Origin: Asticcacaulis excentricus
Lineage (GTDB): Bacteria > Pseudomonadota > Alphaproteobacteria > Caulobacterales > Caulobacteraceae
Assembly (NCBI RefSeq): GCF_003966695.1
Contig: NZ_AP018827.1
Span: forward strand, 310,001 to 374,000
Length of the DNA stretch: 64,000 bases
Direction of reading: 5' to 3'
Shown in pieces: positions 26,699 to 35,772 of the stretch (the first letter of the stretch is position 1; the number at the start of each line of letters is the position of its first letter). The position numbers and the translations under genes are program-made. The notes under the pieces were generated by a model that saw nothing but the letters and a program-made list of their open reading frames with translations, ran no database searches and was not told the origin of the DNA.

Positions 26699-26723
26699 GG
26701 GGGCAGCATTGGGGGAGGGGGAA

Positions 26724-27920
26724 GTGACGGTGTCTTACCCGCGGATCTACCGCTATCGCGGTTCGACGCGTCTTGCGATTATTGGGCTTGGCCTGATCTT
26801 CCTCGGTATGGCGGCCGGAGGGTTTTATCTTGGCCTGATCGAATGGCGAGAGCCGGATGGCGATTGGTTCACCCGGTTTGCGTGGCCTGCGATTTCCACG
26901 TTCTTCCTGATCTCCGGTGTGATCTGGCTCGTGGAAACTCTGCGCGCCAGCCTCGCGCTTTATCCCGACCGGCTTGTCTGTCAGACCGCGTGGAGTCGTT
27001 ACGAGGTGCGCAGGGACGACATAAGCGGCATAAAAATCGCGAGCGGGTCAGCGAAACACATCCATCTCCCGATAGTCCTGAAGGATGGCCGGACCTGCAC
27101 CGTAGAGATATTTGGGGCTCGCGATGATGTTCTGGACGGCTGGTTTGCCGGCATAGAAAATCTCGACAGAAACGAGGCGAAAGAAGTCGCCGAGCGCCTG
27201 TTTGAAAATTCCGCCTATGGCCCTGCGCGCGACATCCGTGAACGGCGCGCGCGCCGGGACCAAACCTGTGTTCAATGGGCATATTGCCTTACATCAGGAC
27301 TGACGTTGTGGGGGATGCTCTGGCCCCGGCCCTTGCCGTGGTGCATGGGCGCATTGGCAGGTGTGTGCCTGCTGATCGTCGTCCTTGCGATCCTGAACCG
27401 CCGCCGGTGGGCCTTGCACGACATTGCCCAGGATAATCGGGTGCATGTCGGCGGTCTGGCCATCGCACCTTCAGTGATTCTGGCGTTGCGAGCGTGTGCG
27501 GAGGGTGACTTTGTCGACTGGACGGCCTTTTTGGTGACCGCAGGACTGGCCGGAATGGTGGCGTTTCTAGTGATCAGACGCCTTGAGCATCCGTCTTTTA
27601 AAGCCGTTGATCTGTTCGCCTGGCCCCTCTATGCCGCGTGGTTTGCCGGTGTGTTGAGCTTCGGCAACTGGTATTTCGACGATGCCAGACCGAAGATCAT
27701 CCCCGTGGAGGTCGTGGCGCGCGGCGAAGGTTCCGACTACACCCTGACCATCGGTGCGTGGGGACCCAAGACGGGCACCGAAGACGTCGATGTCCCAAAG
27801 GCGCTTTACGACAAAACGCCCGTCGGGGGTCGTCTGTGCGTTCATCTCCATCCGGGGCGGCTGGGCTGGGAATGGTACGAGGTCTGCCCCTGTCAGGCCG
27901 AGAGTAAACCTTCGACATAG
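26724..27920 (+). CDS. Uncharacterised polytopic membrane protein with PH-like insert
   Basis: About 398 aa. Two TM helices at the N-terminus (about 15-75) are followed by a soluble stretch of about 80 residues ([20 protein letters not shown] and on) resembling bacterial PH-like domains of membrane proteins. Then come four to five more TM helices (about 185-315) and a C-terminal globular part containing [17 protein letters not shown] and a Cys pair at the end (VCPC). The GTG at 26724 follows GGAGGGGGAA at ideal spacing; an upstream TTG (26709) is less likely. The end overlaps the convergent sirtuin gene by 28 bp. Function unknown. Confidence 0.75.
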   Translation: MTVSYPRIYRYRGSTRLAIIGLGLIFLGMAAGGFYLGLIEWREPDGDWFTRFAWPAISTFFLISGVIWLVETLRASLALYPDRLVCQTAWSRYEVRRDDISGIKIASGSAKHIHLPIVLKDGRTCTVEIFGARDDVLDGWFAGIENLDRNEAKEVAERLFENSAYGPARDIRERRARRDQTCVQWAYCLTSGLTLWGMLWPRPLPWCMGALAGVCLLIVVLAILNRRRWALHDIAQDNRVHVGGLAIAPSVILALRACAEGDFVDWTAFLVTAGLAGMVAFLVIRRLEHPSFKAVDLFAWPLYAAWFAGVLSFGNWYFDDARPKIIPVEVVARGEGSDYTLTIGAWGPKTGTEDVDVPKALYDKTPVGGRLCVHLHPGRLGWEWYEVCPCQAESKPST

Positions 27921-28606
27921 GCCGGGACGACTTCGGTAGCGGGGCCGTAGATGTGTTCGCTGAACAGGTTGCCGCCCATCGACGGCTCAAGGTTCAGTTC
28001 CACCGTATGCGCCCCGGCGCGCGTGGCCTCTTGCACAAACCCCGCTGCCGGATAGACATTGCCCGACGTGCCGATGGAGATAAACAGGCCGCAGCCTGAC
28101 AGGGCGTCGTAGATGCGCTCCATCTGAAACGGCATTTCTCCGAACCACACAATGTCCGGGCGCAGGCCCAGCGTACCAAACGGCGAGGGGGTATCGATAT
28201 GGATGTCGCCGCTCCAGTCACACGTCTTGCCCGTTTCGACGCAGCGCGCCCGCAGCAGTTCACCGTGCATGTGGATCAGGCCAAAGCCCCGTTTCGGTGT
28301 GACGCCTCGGTGCGCCCGGTCGTGCAGGTCATCGACATTCTGCGTCACCAGAAGCACGTCGCCGTCATAGGCCGCCGAGAGCCGCGCCAAAGCCTGATGC
28401 GCCGCATTGGGAGCCACGTCCTTTAACTGCGCGCGGCGATGATTATAAAAGTCGTGGACCAACACCGGATTGGCTTCAAAGCCTTCGGGGGTGGCGACGG
28501 CTTCGACGCGGTGCCCGCACCACAGCCCGTCGGAGGCACGAAAGGTCGGCACGCCCGACTCTGCCGAAATGCCGGCACCGGTGAGGATGACGATTGAGGG
28601 CCGCAC
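27893..28606 (-). CDS. cobB: Sirtuin-family NAD-dependent protein deacylase
   Basis: 237-aa Sir2 enzyme removing acyl groups from lysines using NAD. The Rossmann motifs [14 protein letters not shown] and [12 protein letters not shown] are present, with the catalytic His in HMHGEL and VWFGEMPF near the active site. FYNHRR provides the Tyr-x-x-Arg pair of class III sirtuins (desuccinylase/demalonylase activity). Odd point: the zinc ribbon has only the first two Cys (RCVETGKTC region); the second CxxC pair present in E. coli CobB is missing, replaced by [10 protein letters not shown]. It overlaps the convergent membrane-protein gene. Confidence 0.92.
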   Translation of the reverse strand: MRPSIVILTGAGISAESGVPTFRASDGLWCGHRVEAVATPEGFEANPVLVHDFYNHRRAQLKDVAPNAAHQALARLSAAYDGDVLLVTQNVDDLHDRAHRGVTPKRGFGLIHMHGELLRARCVETGKTCDWSGDIHIDTPSPFGTLGLRPDIVWFGEMPFQMERIYDALSGCGLFISIGTSGNVYPAAGFVQEATRAGAHTVELNLEPSMGGNLFSEHIYGPATEVVPAYVEGLLSA

Positions 28607-28610
28607 GGCC

Positions 28611-30311
28611 TTATTGCCCTTTCAGCACCACGCCTTCGCGGCGCGGATCGGCTCCGCCGTCGATGCCGCCGTTGCGGAACATGACGCCGTGCAGGCCGGA
28701 GTTTTCGCCCTGCACCTCCTGAATCGTATAGCCCATGTCTTTCAGCCCTTGCAGAACCTCCGGTTTGAGGCCCGCCTCGATGCGGATGGCCGTCGGGTTG
28801 GCCACGACGTTGGGCAGGGCGACGGCCTCCTGCACGCTGAGATTCCAGTCGAGCATCCCCACCAGCGCCTTGAGATTATAGGACAGGATGGACGAACCGC
28901 CGGGTGATCCGATCATGCCGATCAGGCGCTTGTCCTTATCGAAAATCAGCACCGGCGACATGGAGGAGCGCGGGCGCTTACCGCCTTCGACCGCATTGGC
29001 GACCTTCTGACCGGTCTTCGTCACCGGGGTGAAAGAGAAGTCGGTAAGTTGATTGTTCAGGAAAAACCCGCCGACCATACGACCCGTGCCGAAGAGGCTT
29101 TCGACCGTTGTGGTCATGGATACGGCATTGCCGTAGCGGTCACGGATGACGAAATGCGTGGTCCCGGCGGGCTCCTGCGTCGCGTCTTTCGCCCAGGCCA
29201 CGGCGGTGGGCGGCGTGCCATAGGTGGGGGCGGGCGACGCCTTGCCGATGGTGATGGTGGCCGCACGGCTGCGCACATAGGCCGGGTCACGCAAGCCTTT
29301 TATCGGGACGCTGACGAAATCGCTGTCGGCCACATACTGATCGCGGTCGGCATACATCAGCCGCTCGGCCTCAATAATCACCTGCCAACCGCGCGCATCA
29401 TTGACCCCGTAGTCGTTCATCGGGAAGGCTTCAACGATCTTCAGCGCCTGAAGCAGCGATACTCCCGACGAGGGCGGAGCCGGAACGCAGATAATATAAA
29501 CCCGATAGGTGTCGCAGACCGGTGCCCCGGCCTTCGGGAAATACGTCTTGAAATCCAACGCTTGCAGATCGCCGGGCAGGGGGCCTTCGTGGGTTTTGGC
29601 GATCATGGCCTCGACCAGCGGCCCTTCGCGGAAGATGACCGCGCCCTTGTCGGCCAGGGTGCGCAGGGTCTGCGCATAGGCCGGGTTTTTCAGCACATCG
29701 CCGGTCTTTTTAATGCCACCCCTGCCGTCACCAAAATAGGCCTTCACGTCGGGCGTCTGGCTTTGCGGGAAGCGGCTGCTGGCCAGATAGTTCCCCAGAC
29801 GCGGCGAAATGACAAAACCCTCCTCGGCCAGTTTTTTCGGCGTGTGGAACAGGTCCTTCCACGCCAGCTTGCCGTGCTGGGCATGAGCCATGTCGAGCAT
29901 CAGCACCGCCCCCGGCACGCCGGTGGCGCGGCCCGACACCACCGCTTCGCCAAAGGGCAGGGGTGTCCCATCGGGCTTGAGGAACAGGGTGCCGTCGGCG
30001 GACTTCGGCGCGGTTTCGCGGCCATTATAGGCCGTGGTTTGACCCGTCTTATGGTCGTAATAGACCATGAAGGCCCCGCCGCCGAGGCCGGAGCTTTGCG
30101 GCTCGACCAGAGACAGGGTGGCCTGAACGGCGATGGCGGCATCGACCGCCGTGCCGCCGCGCTCCAGTATCTCCATGCCCGCCTTGGCTGCCAGCGGATT
30201 GGCCGCCGCCACAACCGGAGTGAAGCGCTCAGCAGGCCGGGGGGCAAAGGTGGCGCAACCGCTCAGACCAAAGGCCAGTGTGGCGGCGAGGACAAGGCGG
30301 CGTGACAGCAT
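28611..30311 (-). CDS. ggt: Gamma-glutamyltransferase, lipoprotein form
   Basis: 566-aa Ntn-hydrolase that cleaves gamma-glutamyl bonds (glutathione and others). A lipoprotein signal (LSGC) would anchor it in the envelope. It should self-process at Thr384 of [10 protein letters not shown] to give the two subunits. Other GGT marks: [10 protein letters not shown] (glutamate-binding Arg), [15 protein letters not shown] and GSPGGSSIL. The start is taken at 30311 rather than 30374 because the lipobox follows. Four bases separate its stop from the sirtuin start, so the two may form an operon. Confidence 0.92.
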   Translation of the reverse strand: MLSRRLVLAATLAFGLSGCATFAPRPAERFTPVVAAANPLAAKAGMEILERGGTAVDAAIAVQATLSLVEPQSSGLGGGAFMVYYDHKTGQTTAYNGRETAPKSADGTLFLKPDGTPLPFGEAVVSGRATGVPGAVLMLDMAHAQHGKLAWKDLFHTPKKLAEEGFVISPRLGNYLASSRFPQSQTPDVKAYFGDGRGGIKKTGDVLKNPAYAQTLRTLADKGAVIFREGPLVEAMIAKTHEGPLPGDLQALDFKTYFPKAGAPVCDTYRVYIICVPAPPSSGVSLLQALKIVEAFPMNDYGVNDARGWQVIIEAERLMYADRDQYVADSDFVSVPIKGLRDPAYVRSRAATITIGKASPAPTYGTPPTAVAWAKDATQEPAGTTHFVIRDRYGNAVSMTTTVESLFGTGRMVGGFFLNNQLTDFSFTPVTKTGQKVANAVEGGKRPRSSMSPVLIFDKDKRLIGMIGSPGGSSILSYNLKALVGMLDWNLSVQEAVALPNVVANPTAIRIEAGLKPEVLQGLKDMGYTIQEVQGENSGLHGVMFRNGGIDGGADPRREGVVLKGQ

Positions 30312-30452
30312 GGGGAGGCTTCCGCGAAATGAAACACACAGACCTGCACTATAGGAGGGCATTACCGCAGCCACCAGAGCTTTACAGACGCGCGCTCAAT
30401 TTTTGCCTCTGATAGCGCGTGAAACAAAGGCAGCGAGTCAGCCTCAAAGATG

Positions 30453-30492
30453 CTTGAGCGGAATGATTTCTATTGGAATCATACCGCTCAAG
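30453..30492. repeat. Palindromic repeat (GCGGAATGATT type)
   Basis: 16-bp arms CTTGAGCGGAATGATT and AATCATACCGCTCAAG with one mismatch and an 8-bp loop. Lies between the divergent GGT and LRR-kinase genes. Confidence 0.75.
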
Positions 30493-30554
30493 CCGCCATT
30501 GAGGCGGCGGCCAAGGTGGCGGAGACCGCACCCGGCGAGGGGCTAAACAAAATC

Positions 30555-30592
30555 TAAATCATTATGTTTCTACCAGAAATCATAATGATTTA
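30555..30592. repeat. AT-rich palindrome ahead of LRR-kinase gene
   Basis: TAAATCATTATG (30555-30566) and CATAATGATTTA (30581-30592) are perfect; the stem continues with TTTCT/AGAAA to a 3-nt loop. It ends 26 bp before the start codon, so it could be an operator or a leader hairpin. Confidence 0.7.
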
Positions 30593-30618
30593 GGAGACCT
30601 CTCGGTTAGGGTTTCAGG

Positions 30619-31923
30619 ATGACTTTTATGTACACGCTCGACGCTCTCCGTTCTGGCGCGCTTGCAGGCGCAAAACACGTAAGGCTCAGCGGGCTGACGG
30701 CCTTTCCCGAAGCGCTGTACGATCTGGCCGACACGCTGGAAGTGCTCGATCTGGGCGGCAGTCAGTTAACGCACCTGCCTGACGATTTTGCGCGTCTGAA
30801 ACGCCTGAAAATCCTTTTCGGCTCGAACAATCCGTTTGAGACCTTGCCGCCGGTGCTGGGGCGTTGCGAGGCGCTGGAAATGGTCGGGTTTAAATCCTGC
30901 CGCATCCGTGAGGTGCCGTCCGAAGCCCTGCCGCCGCGCCTGCGCTGGCTCATCCTGACAGATAATCGCCTCGAAAGCCTGCCGCAGAGTCTGGGGGACT
31001 GCGTGGCTCTGCAAAAGCTGATGCTGGCCGGAAACCGGCTCACGGCTTTACCGGAAGCCATGCAAAACTGTCGCGCGCTCGAACTGGTGCGTCTGGCGGC
31101 CAATCAATTTGAAACCCTGCCGGTGTGGCTGAGCCAGTTGCCGCGCCTGTCCTGGCTGGCCTTGGCTGGCAATCCGTTCGCCGCGAGGGCTGAGGCGGCT
31201 CTTACCCATGTGCCGGTAGCGGACATCGCGTGGTCTGACCTGTCGCTGGGTGACGTGCTGGGCGAGGGGGCGTCGGGCACCACGCATCTGGCGCAATTGT
31301 CGGCTGGTGACCTCTCTCGCCCGGTCGCCGTCAAGATATTCAAGGGGGCCATGACCAGCGATGGCCTGCCCCAAAGCGAGATGGCCGCCTGTGTCGCCGC
31401 CGGGCGTCATGAGGGCCTGATACCCGTGTTGGGCAGGGTGCGCGGTCATCCGGACGGACGCGACGCGCTGGTGATGGAGCGCATTGATCCCGACTGGCGC
31501 GTGTTGGCGGGGCCGCCGAACTTTGAGACCTGCACGCGCGACGTCTATGCGGACGGGGTGCGATTTGATGTCGGAACGGCGTTAGGCATCGCTCAGCAGA
31601 TCGCGAGCGCCGCCGCTCATCTGCACAGTCGGGGTATCCTGCACGGCGACCTTTACGCGCATAATATTCTCCATGACGGTCGCGGTCGTGCCTGTCTGGG
31701 GGATTTCGGCGCCGCGTCGGCCTATGACCCGGCGGACCGCACGCAGGCGGAGGCGCTTCAGCGTCTGGAGGTGCGCGCCTTCGGCTGCCTGCTGGACGAA
31801 CTGACGCGGCTATGCGACGCACCTGAGGCCTTGAAACGCTTGACGGCGGCCTGTGTCGATGTGCCGCGAAACCGCCCTCTGTTCCCTGAAATTGTTGAAA
31901 GTCTGGCAGCGATTGCGGGCTGA
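30619..31923 (+). CDS. Leucine-rich-repeat protein fused to a protein kinase-like domain
   Basis: 434-aa cytoplasmic fusion. About residues 20-190 hold seven to eight bacterial-type LRRs (LEVLDLGGSQLTHLPDDFAR, LRWLILTDNRLESLPQSLGD and so on). About 205-430 is a eukaryotic-like kinase: glycine loop LGEGASGTTHLA, VAVKIFK (ATP Lys), HGDLYAHNIL with catalytic Asp344, and DFGAAS for Mg. The activation loop is short, as in compact bacterial kinases. The LRR part probably recognises a partner protein. Starts at ATG 30619 with AGGG 7 nt upstream; ATG 30628 is an alternative. The substrate is unknown. Confidence 0.9.
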   Translation: MTFMYTLDALRSGALAGAKHVRLSGLTAFPEALYDLADTLEVLDLGGSQLTHLPDDFARLKRLKILFGSNNPFETLPPVLGRCEALEMVGFKSCRIREVPSEALPPRLRWLILTDNRLESLPQSLGDCVALQKLMLAGNRLTALPEAMQNCRALELVRLAANQFETLPVWLSQLPRLSWLALAGNPFAARAEAALTHVPVADIAWSDLSLGDVLGEGASGTTHLAQLSAGDLSRPVAVKIFKGAMTSDGLPQSEMAACVAAGRHEGLIPVLGRVRGHPDGRDALVMERIDPDWRVLAGPPNFETCTRDVYADGVRFDVGTALGIAQQIASAAAHLHSRGILHGDLYAHNILHDGRGRACLGDFGAASAYDPADRTQAEALQRLEVRAFGCLLDELTRLCDAPEALKRLTAACVDVPRNRPLFPEIVESLAAIAG

Positions 31924-32089
31924 TCTAAGAGGGAGCCGGTCCTTTGAAATATGGTCGGCTTTCCAATTGATCGCATGAATTGAGTAGGCGTCTTTATGAG
32001 AAACGCTGCCACCTGTTACCACTTGTTAACCTTAATGGGTGACTCCTTGTAACGCTGTTTTATTAGCGTAACTATAACCGGGGTCACCA

Positions 32090-33775
32090 ATGCTGAACAA
32101 CTTATCCATGCAAATCAAGGTGATAGTGCTTCTGGCACTGATCGCCATCGTCGGTGTAGGGGCTGTGCTCTACACCGACGCCTCGCTGGGGGGCAATATT
32201 GACAAATACGACGAAGCCCTGACCGGGCCGGCGCCGGGTACGGTGGCGCTGGCGCGCTCCGGCCGTCACGCGGCGTGGACCTCGCGCTCGATCCTCAAGG
32301 CCGTTATCGCCTCTGACGCAGATAAATTGGAAAAGGCCCAGCACGATATCGAAGACGGTAAGACCAAGTTCAACGCCGAAATGGACAAGGCCGAAAAGTT
32401 CCTGCCCAGCAAGGTCTCCGAGTTCAAACCCCTGCGCGAAAAATACAATACGGTGATGAGCACGGCCTGCGCCGAGGTGGTCAGCCTGGCGCAAGCCGGT
32501 CAGAAAGACGCCGCGATCGCCTCTATGGATAATGGCTGTGGCCCTGAACTGCTGGAGGTCATGACCGGCGTTGCCGGAATCGTGGACCGCACGATTGAAG
32601 AGAATAACGCTCTGGCGGCCAGCCTTCAGAAAAGCGCCGATGATGCCGTGCGCAATGCCAATATCATCGGTCTTATCGGCCTGCTGGTGGCCGGCAGCTT
32701 CGCCGTATGGCTGACGCGCAGCGGCATTTCGGCCCCTGTGGTTCGCCTCGATGGCCTGATGGGGCAGATGGCCAAGGGCAAGCTCGACGTCGTTATCCCC
32801 GGACAGGAGCGTCGCGACGAGATCGGCTCGATGTCGCGCACCGCCGAAGCCTTCCGTCAGGGCCTGATGGAGGCTGAAACTCTGCGCGCCTCCGCCGAAC
32901 AGCAAAAGGCCATAGCCGAGGCCGAACGCCGCACGGCCATGCTCAAGCTGGCTGATGATTTCGAAAAGTCGGTGGGCGGTATCGTGTCGCTGGTGTCCTC
33001 TGCGGCCACCGAGATGCAGGCCGCTGCCGCGCAACTGAGCGCCACGGCGCAGGAGGCTTCGGCGCAGTCGGTCGCCGTATCTGCCGCCGCTGAGGAGGCC
33101 GGGGCCAATGTGACCTCGGTGGCCGCTTCTACGGAGGAACTGGGGGCTTCGGTTGGTGAAATCGGCCGTCAGGTCGAAACCTCATCCTCGGTCGCTGCCA
33201 ATGCTGTGCGGGAAGCCGAAGAAGCGCAGATCGTGGTCAGCGAACTGAACGAAACCGCTGCCTCTATCGGGGGCGTGGTCGATCTGATCGCCGGTCTGGC
33301 CAACCAGACCAACCTGCTGGCGCTCAACGCTACAATCGAGTCGGCCCGCGCCGGTGAAGCGGGTAAGGGCTTTGCGGTAGTGGCTGCTGAGGTTAAGGCG
33401 CTGGCCTCGCAAACCGCCAAGGCCACGACCGACATCTCCGAAAAGATCGCCAAGATTCAGGACGCCACCAACCGGGCGGCGACGACCATGCGCAACATCG
33501 CCGGGACGATCCAGAGCCTCAACCATTCCAGCACGGCCATCGCTTCGGCGGTCGAGCAACAGAGTGCGGCGACGCAGGAGATCATTCAGGCGGTTAATCA
33601 GGCCTCGGTCGGCACGCAGGAGGTCACCTCCAACATGTCCGGCGTCGCACAGGCTGCGGAACAGACCGGTGAGGCCGCCGTGCAGGTACAAAGCTCGTCC
33701 GCTGAACTGGCCACCCAGGCTGAACGCCTGCATCACGAGATGGACAAGTTCCTGCAAACGGTCCGCGCGGCCTGA
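32090..33775 (+). CDS. Methyl-accepting chemotaxis protein
   Basis: 561-aa transmembrane chemoreceptor. TM1 about 8-28, periplasmic helical sensor about 30-185 (four-helix-bundle type, with Cys125 and Cys145), TM2 about 190-210, HAMP about 211-265, and the cytoplasmic signalling hairpin about 300-550. The hairpin tip carries the CheW/CheA contact sequence [31 protein letters not shown]. Methylation-type Glu/Gln pairs flank the tip. No CheB/CheR-tethering pentapeptide is seen at the C-terminus. Monocistronic with its own terminator. Confidence 0.93.
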   Translation: MLNNLSMQIKVIVLLALIAIVGVGAVLYTDASLGGNIDKYDEALTGPAPGTVALARSGRHAAWTSRSILKAVIASDADKLEKAQHDIEDGKTKFNAEMDKAEKFLPSKVSEFKPLREKYNTVMSTACAEVVSLAQAGQKDAAIASMDNGCGPELLEVMTGVAGIVDRTIEENNALAASLQKSADDAVRNANIIGLIGLLVAGSFAVWLTRSGISAPVVRLDGLMGQMAKGKLDVVIPGQERRDEIGSMSRTAEAFRQGLMEAETLRASAEQQKAIAEAERRTAMLKLADDFEKSVGGIVSLVSSAATEMQAAAAQLSATAQEASAQSVAVSAAAEEAGANVTSVAASTEELGASVGEIGRQVETSSSVAANAVREAEEAQIVVSELNETAASIGGVVDLIAGLANQTNLLALNATIESARAGEAGKGFAVVAAEVKALASQTAKATTDISEKIAKIQDATNRAATTMRNIAGTIQSLNHSSTAIASAVEQQSAATQEIIQAVNQASVGTQEVTSNMSGVAQAAEQTGEAAVQVQSSSAELATQAERLHHEMDKFLQTVRAA

Positions 33776-33799
33776 TTGCGGTCACACTGCCAACAGAGC

Positions 33800-33832
33800 A
33801 AGCCCCGTCAGAAATGGCGGGGCTTTGTTTTG
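33800..33832 (+). terminator. Terminator of the chemoreceptor gene
   Basis: Stem AAGCCCCG (33800-33807)/CGGGGCTT (33818-33825) followed by TGTTTTG. Confidence 0.88.
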
Positions 33833-33851
33833 TGGATTTGACAAATGCGCA

Positions 33852-33878
33852 AGAGAAAAGGCTCCCCGTGGGGAGCCT
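33852..33878 (-). terminator. Terminator of tRNA-Arg (minus strand)
   Basis: Stem AGGCTCCCC (33859-33867)/GGGGAGCCT (33870-33878); on the minus strand it is followed by TTTTCTCTTG. Confidence 0.8.
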
Positions 33879-33892
33879 GTCTTTGAAACAAA

Positions 33893-33969
33893 TGGCGCAC
33901 TCGAAGAGATTCGAACTCCTGACCCTCAGATTCGTAGTCTGATGCTCTATCCAGCTGAGCTACGAGTGC
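33893..33969 (-). tRNA. tRNA-Arg (anticodon ACG)
   Basis: 77-nt cloverleaf read on the minus strand with encoded CCA. Acceptor GCACTCG/CGAGTGC, D arm GCTC...GAGC, anticodon stem TCAGA/TCTGA with loop CTACGAA (ACG, presumably edited to ICG), T arm with loop TTCGAAT. Followed by a terminator 15 bp downstream. Confidence 0.96.
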
Positions 33970-34166
33970 GTGTCCATTTCGTGTTCCCGCCTCAGCGGCG
34001 AGGGCCGGACAATTAGTCTCTTGGAATTTTAAACGCAAGCGCTTTTAAAAAGTTTTCCCCTGATTTTGTGATTTTTTTGAAAAGAGCGGGTGTGTGCCTC
34101 TTTTCGAAACGCAGGCACGGCTCTTGCTGATCTCAGCGGGCCTTGACTCATTTCGGGACAATAACC

Positions 34167-34301
34167 GTGGCGATCAAACACAATTACGCCTTTCGGCGGG
34201 AGACCGCTGACAAGCCGCTCAAACCGTCTCTGGTGCGTCCGCTCGACATCATTGTGGGCCTGAGCATCGGTATGGCGCTGGCGGCGTTTCTGATTTTCTA
34301 A
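34167..34301 (+). CDS. Possible 44-aa single-span membrane protein
   Basis: GTG-initiated frame: a basic soluble part (MAIKHNYAFRRETADKP) is followed by a hydrophobic helix (LDIIVGLSIGMALAAFLIF) running to the stop. Positive residues precede the helix, as expected for an N-in single-span protein. The ribosome site (CGGGAC) is poor. It lies in an otherwise empty gap and ends on a palindromic repeat. Function unknown; reality moderately likely. Confidence 0.5.
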   Translation: MAIKHNYAFRRETADKPLKPSLVRPLDIIVGLSIGMALAAFLIF

Positions 34302-34344
34302 GCGCATTCCGAAAAGTGGGTACCGGTTTTCGGATCAAATGCGC
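34302..34344. repeat. Palindromic repeat (CCGAAAAGTG type)
   Basis: GCGCATT-CCGAAAA with matching TTTTCGG-ATCA-AATGCGC around GTGGGTACCGG. Same family as 16530-16556. It starts directly after the stop of the small membrane frame. Confidence 0.8.
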
Positions 34345-34358
34345 GACCCGCTAAAAGC

Positions 34359-35657
34359 TTATCCGGCATTCAACCGGCGTTCGACCTGCGACACACGCAG
34401 GGCCAGCAGGGCGGCGGTAAAGCACATGAGAGCGCAGAACCACAGCGGGCCATCGGCCCCCATCTGACTGAACAGGAAGCCTGCCACCACCGGCCCGGCA
34501 ATGCGCGCAATCGCCCCCGTCGATTGATTGAGGCCCAGCATGGCCCCCTGACGGTCGGTGGCCGTCGATTTTGAGATGATGGCCGAGATAGAGGCGAAGA
34601 TGACCGCCTGCCCCAGAGCGGCCAGCATGACCAGCGGCGTAACCAGCCACGGGACCTGATTGATCCCCTGAAGGAAGAAGCCCATGCCGAACACCGTCAG
34701 GCCCAGCACCAGAATGCGCGCTTCGCCATAGCGGCGCACCAGCGGGCGGGTAAAGACCATCTGCATCAGGGCGGCGGTGACGCCGATAAACAGGAAGACC
34801 AGGCTGACTTCGCGCGGGCCCCAGTCGTAGCGCGCCTTAGCCCACAGGCCGAAGGTGGCCTCAAGCCCGGCCAGTGCGGCCATGTAGAACAAGGTCGAGA
34901 GGATCAGGCGGCTGATGATCGGATGGCGGCGGGCTTCGGCGAAGGTGGCGCGGAAATTTTGCGGAGCCGCATGGGTACGCACGCGGCTTTCGCGCACATA
35001 GAAGAGAATGCCCAGCGTCGCCACGGCGGAAAGGCCTGCGGCGAGGAACAGCGGCAGGCGGAATCCGGCGGCCCCGGCTTCTTCGTGAGCCAGAAACCCG
35101 CCCATGACCGGGCCGATCACGAATCCCAGCGAAAAGGCCGCGCCGATCAGGCTCATGCGGCCGGCCCGCTGATGCGGTTCGGACATGTCTGACACATAGG
35201 ACTGGATGCACGACACATTGCCGGAGCCTATGCCGTTCAGGAAACGGATCGCGATGGCCCACCACACATTGGGCGCAAAGGCCAGCAGCACATAAAAGAG
35301 GATGTTGGAGGCGGTGGTGATCAGCAGAACCGGCTTGCGTCCCCACTTGTCCGACAGGCTGCCCCACAGGGGTTCGGCAAAAAACTGGCCCAGCGAATAG
35401 GCGGCAAACATCAGCGTCACCTGCCACGGCCCGGCATTCAACGTCTGAGCGAAAAAGGGCATCAGGGGCACCAGCAGGCCAAACCCGACGAGATTGATGA
35501 AGACGACAGCGAACATGACGCTGAGCGCGCCATTGTCCATGATGGCGCGTCTGAGCGTCGGCTTGCCGCCTTTTGTGTCGGGTGGGGTGGCGGTCTCGGC
35601 GTCGGGCCCTGAGACGGACGGTTCCGGTCGGGGCGGCTGGGGCTTCGTCACTGACAT
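34359..35657 (-). CDS. MFS transporter, TetA-like (DHA1 family)
   Basis: 432-aa inner-membrane drug/proton antiporter type. A hydrophilic Pro-rich N-terminus (about 1-40) precedes 12 TM helices. The MFS motif A between TM2 and TM3 is GSLSDKWGRKPVLLIT, and motif C in TM5 is GFVIGPVMGG, the antiporter signature. The substrate is not predictable. Start taken at ATG 35657; ATG 35675 is in frame but less likely. Divergent from the SOS polymerase gene. Confidence 0.9.
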   Translation of the reverse strand: MSVTKPQPPRPEPSVSGPDAETATPPDTKGGKPTLRRAIMDNGALSVMFAVVFINLVGFGLLVPLMPFFAQTLNAGPWQVTLMFAAYSLGQFFAEPLWGSLSDKWGRKPVLLITTASNILFYVLLAFAPNVWWAIAIRFLNGIGSGNVSCIQSYVSDMSEPHQRAGRMSLIGAAFSLGFVIGPVMGGFLAHEEAGAAGFRLPLFLAAGLSAVATLGILFYVRESRVRTHAAPQNFRATFAEARRHPIISRLILSTLFYMAALAGLEATFGLWAKARYDWGPREVSLVFLFIGVTAALMQMVFTRPLVRRYGEARILVLGLTVFGMGFFLQGINQVPWLVTPLVMLAALGQAVIFASISAIISKSTATDRQGAMLGLNQSTGAIARIAGPVVAGFLFSQMGADGPLWFCALMCFTAALLALRVSQVERRLNAG

Positions 35658-35737
35658 TGACCTTCTATAGGGCATTTGGGTGCAGGTGCGAAAGCCCCGC
35701 CTTTCGCCTTCGCACGGTTTTTGAAACAGGGGCGTCT

Positions 35738-35767
35738 TGACTCGCTCAATATGTTCTTGTTATGTTC
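35738..35767 (+). promoter_or_regulatory. SOS (LexA) box overlapping the -10 of the polymerase promoter
   Basis: GTTC-TTGTTAT-GTTC (35753-35767) is an exact alphaproteobacterial LexA box (GTTC-N7-GTTC). The promoter reads TTGACT (35738-35743), 17 bp, TATGTT (35761-35766), so LexA would cover the -10. Transcription would begin at about 35773, the A of the ATG. Confidence 0.85.
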
Positions 35768-35772
35768 TTTTT

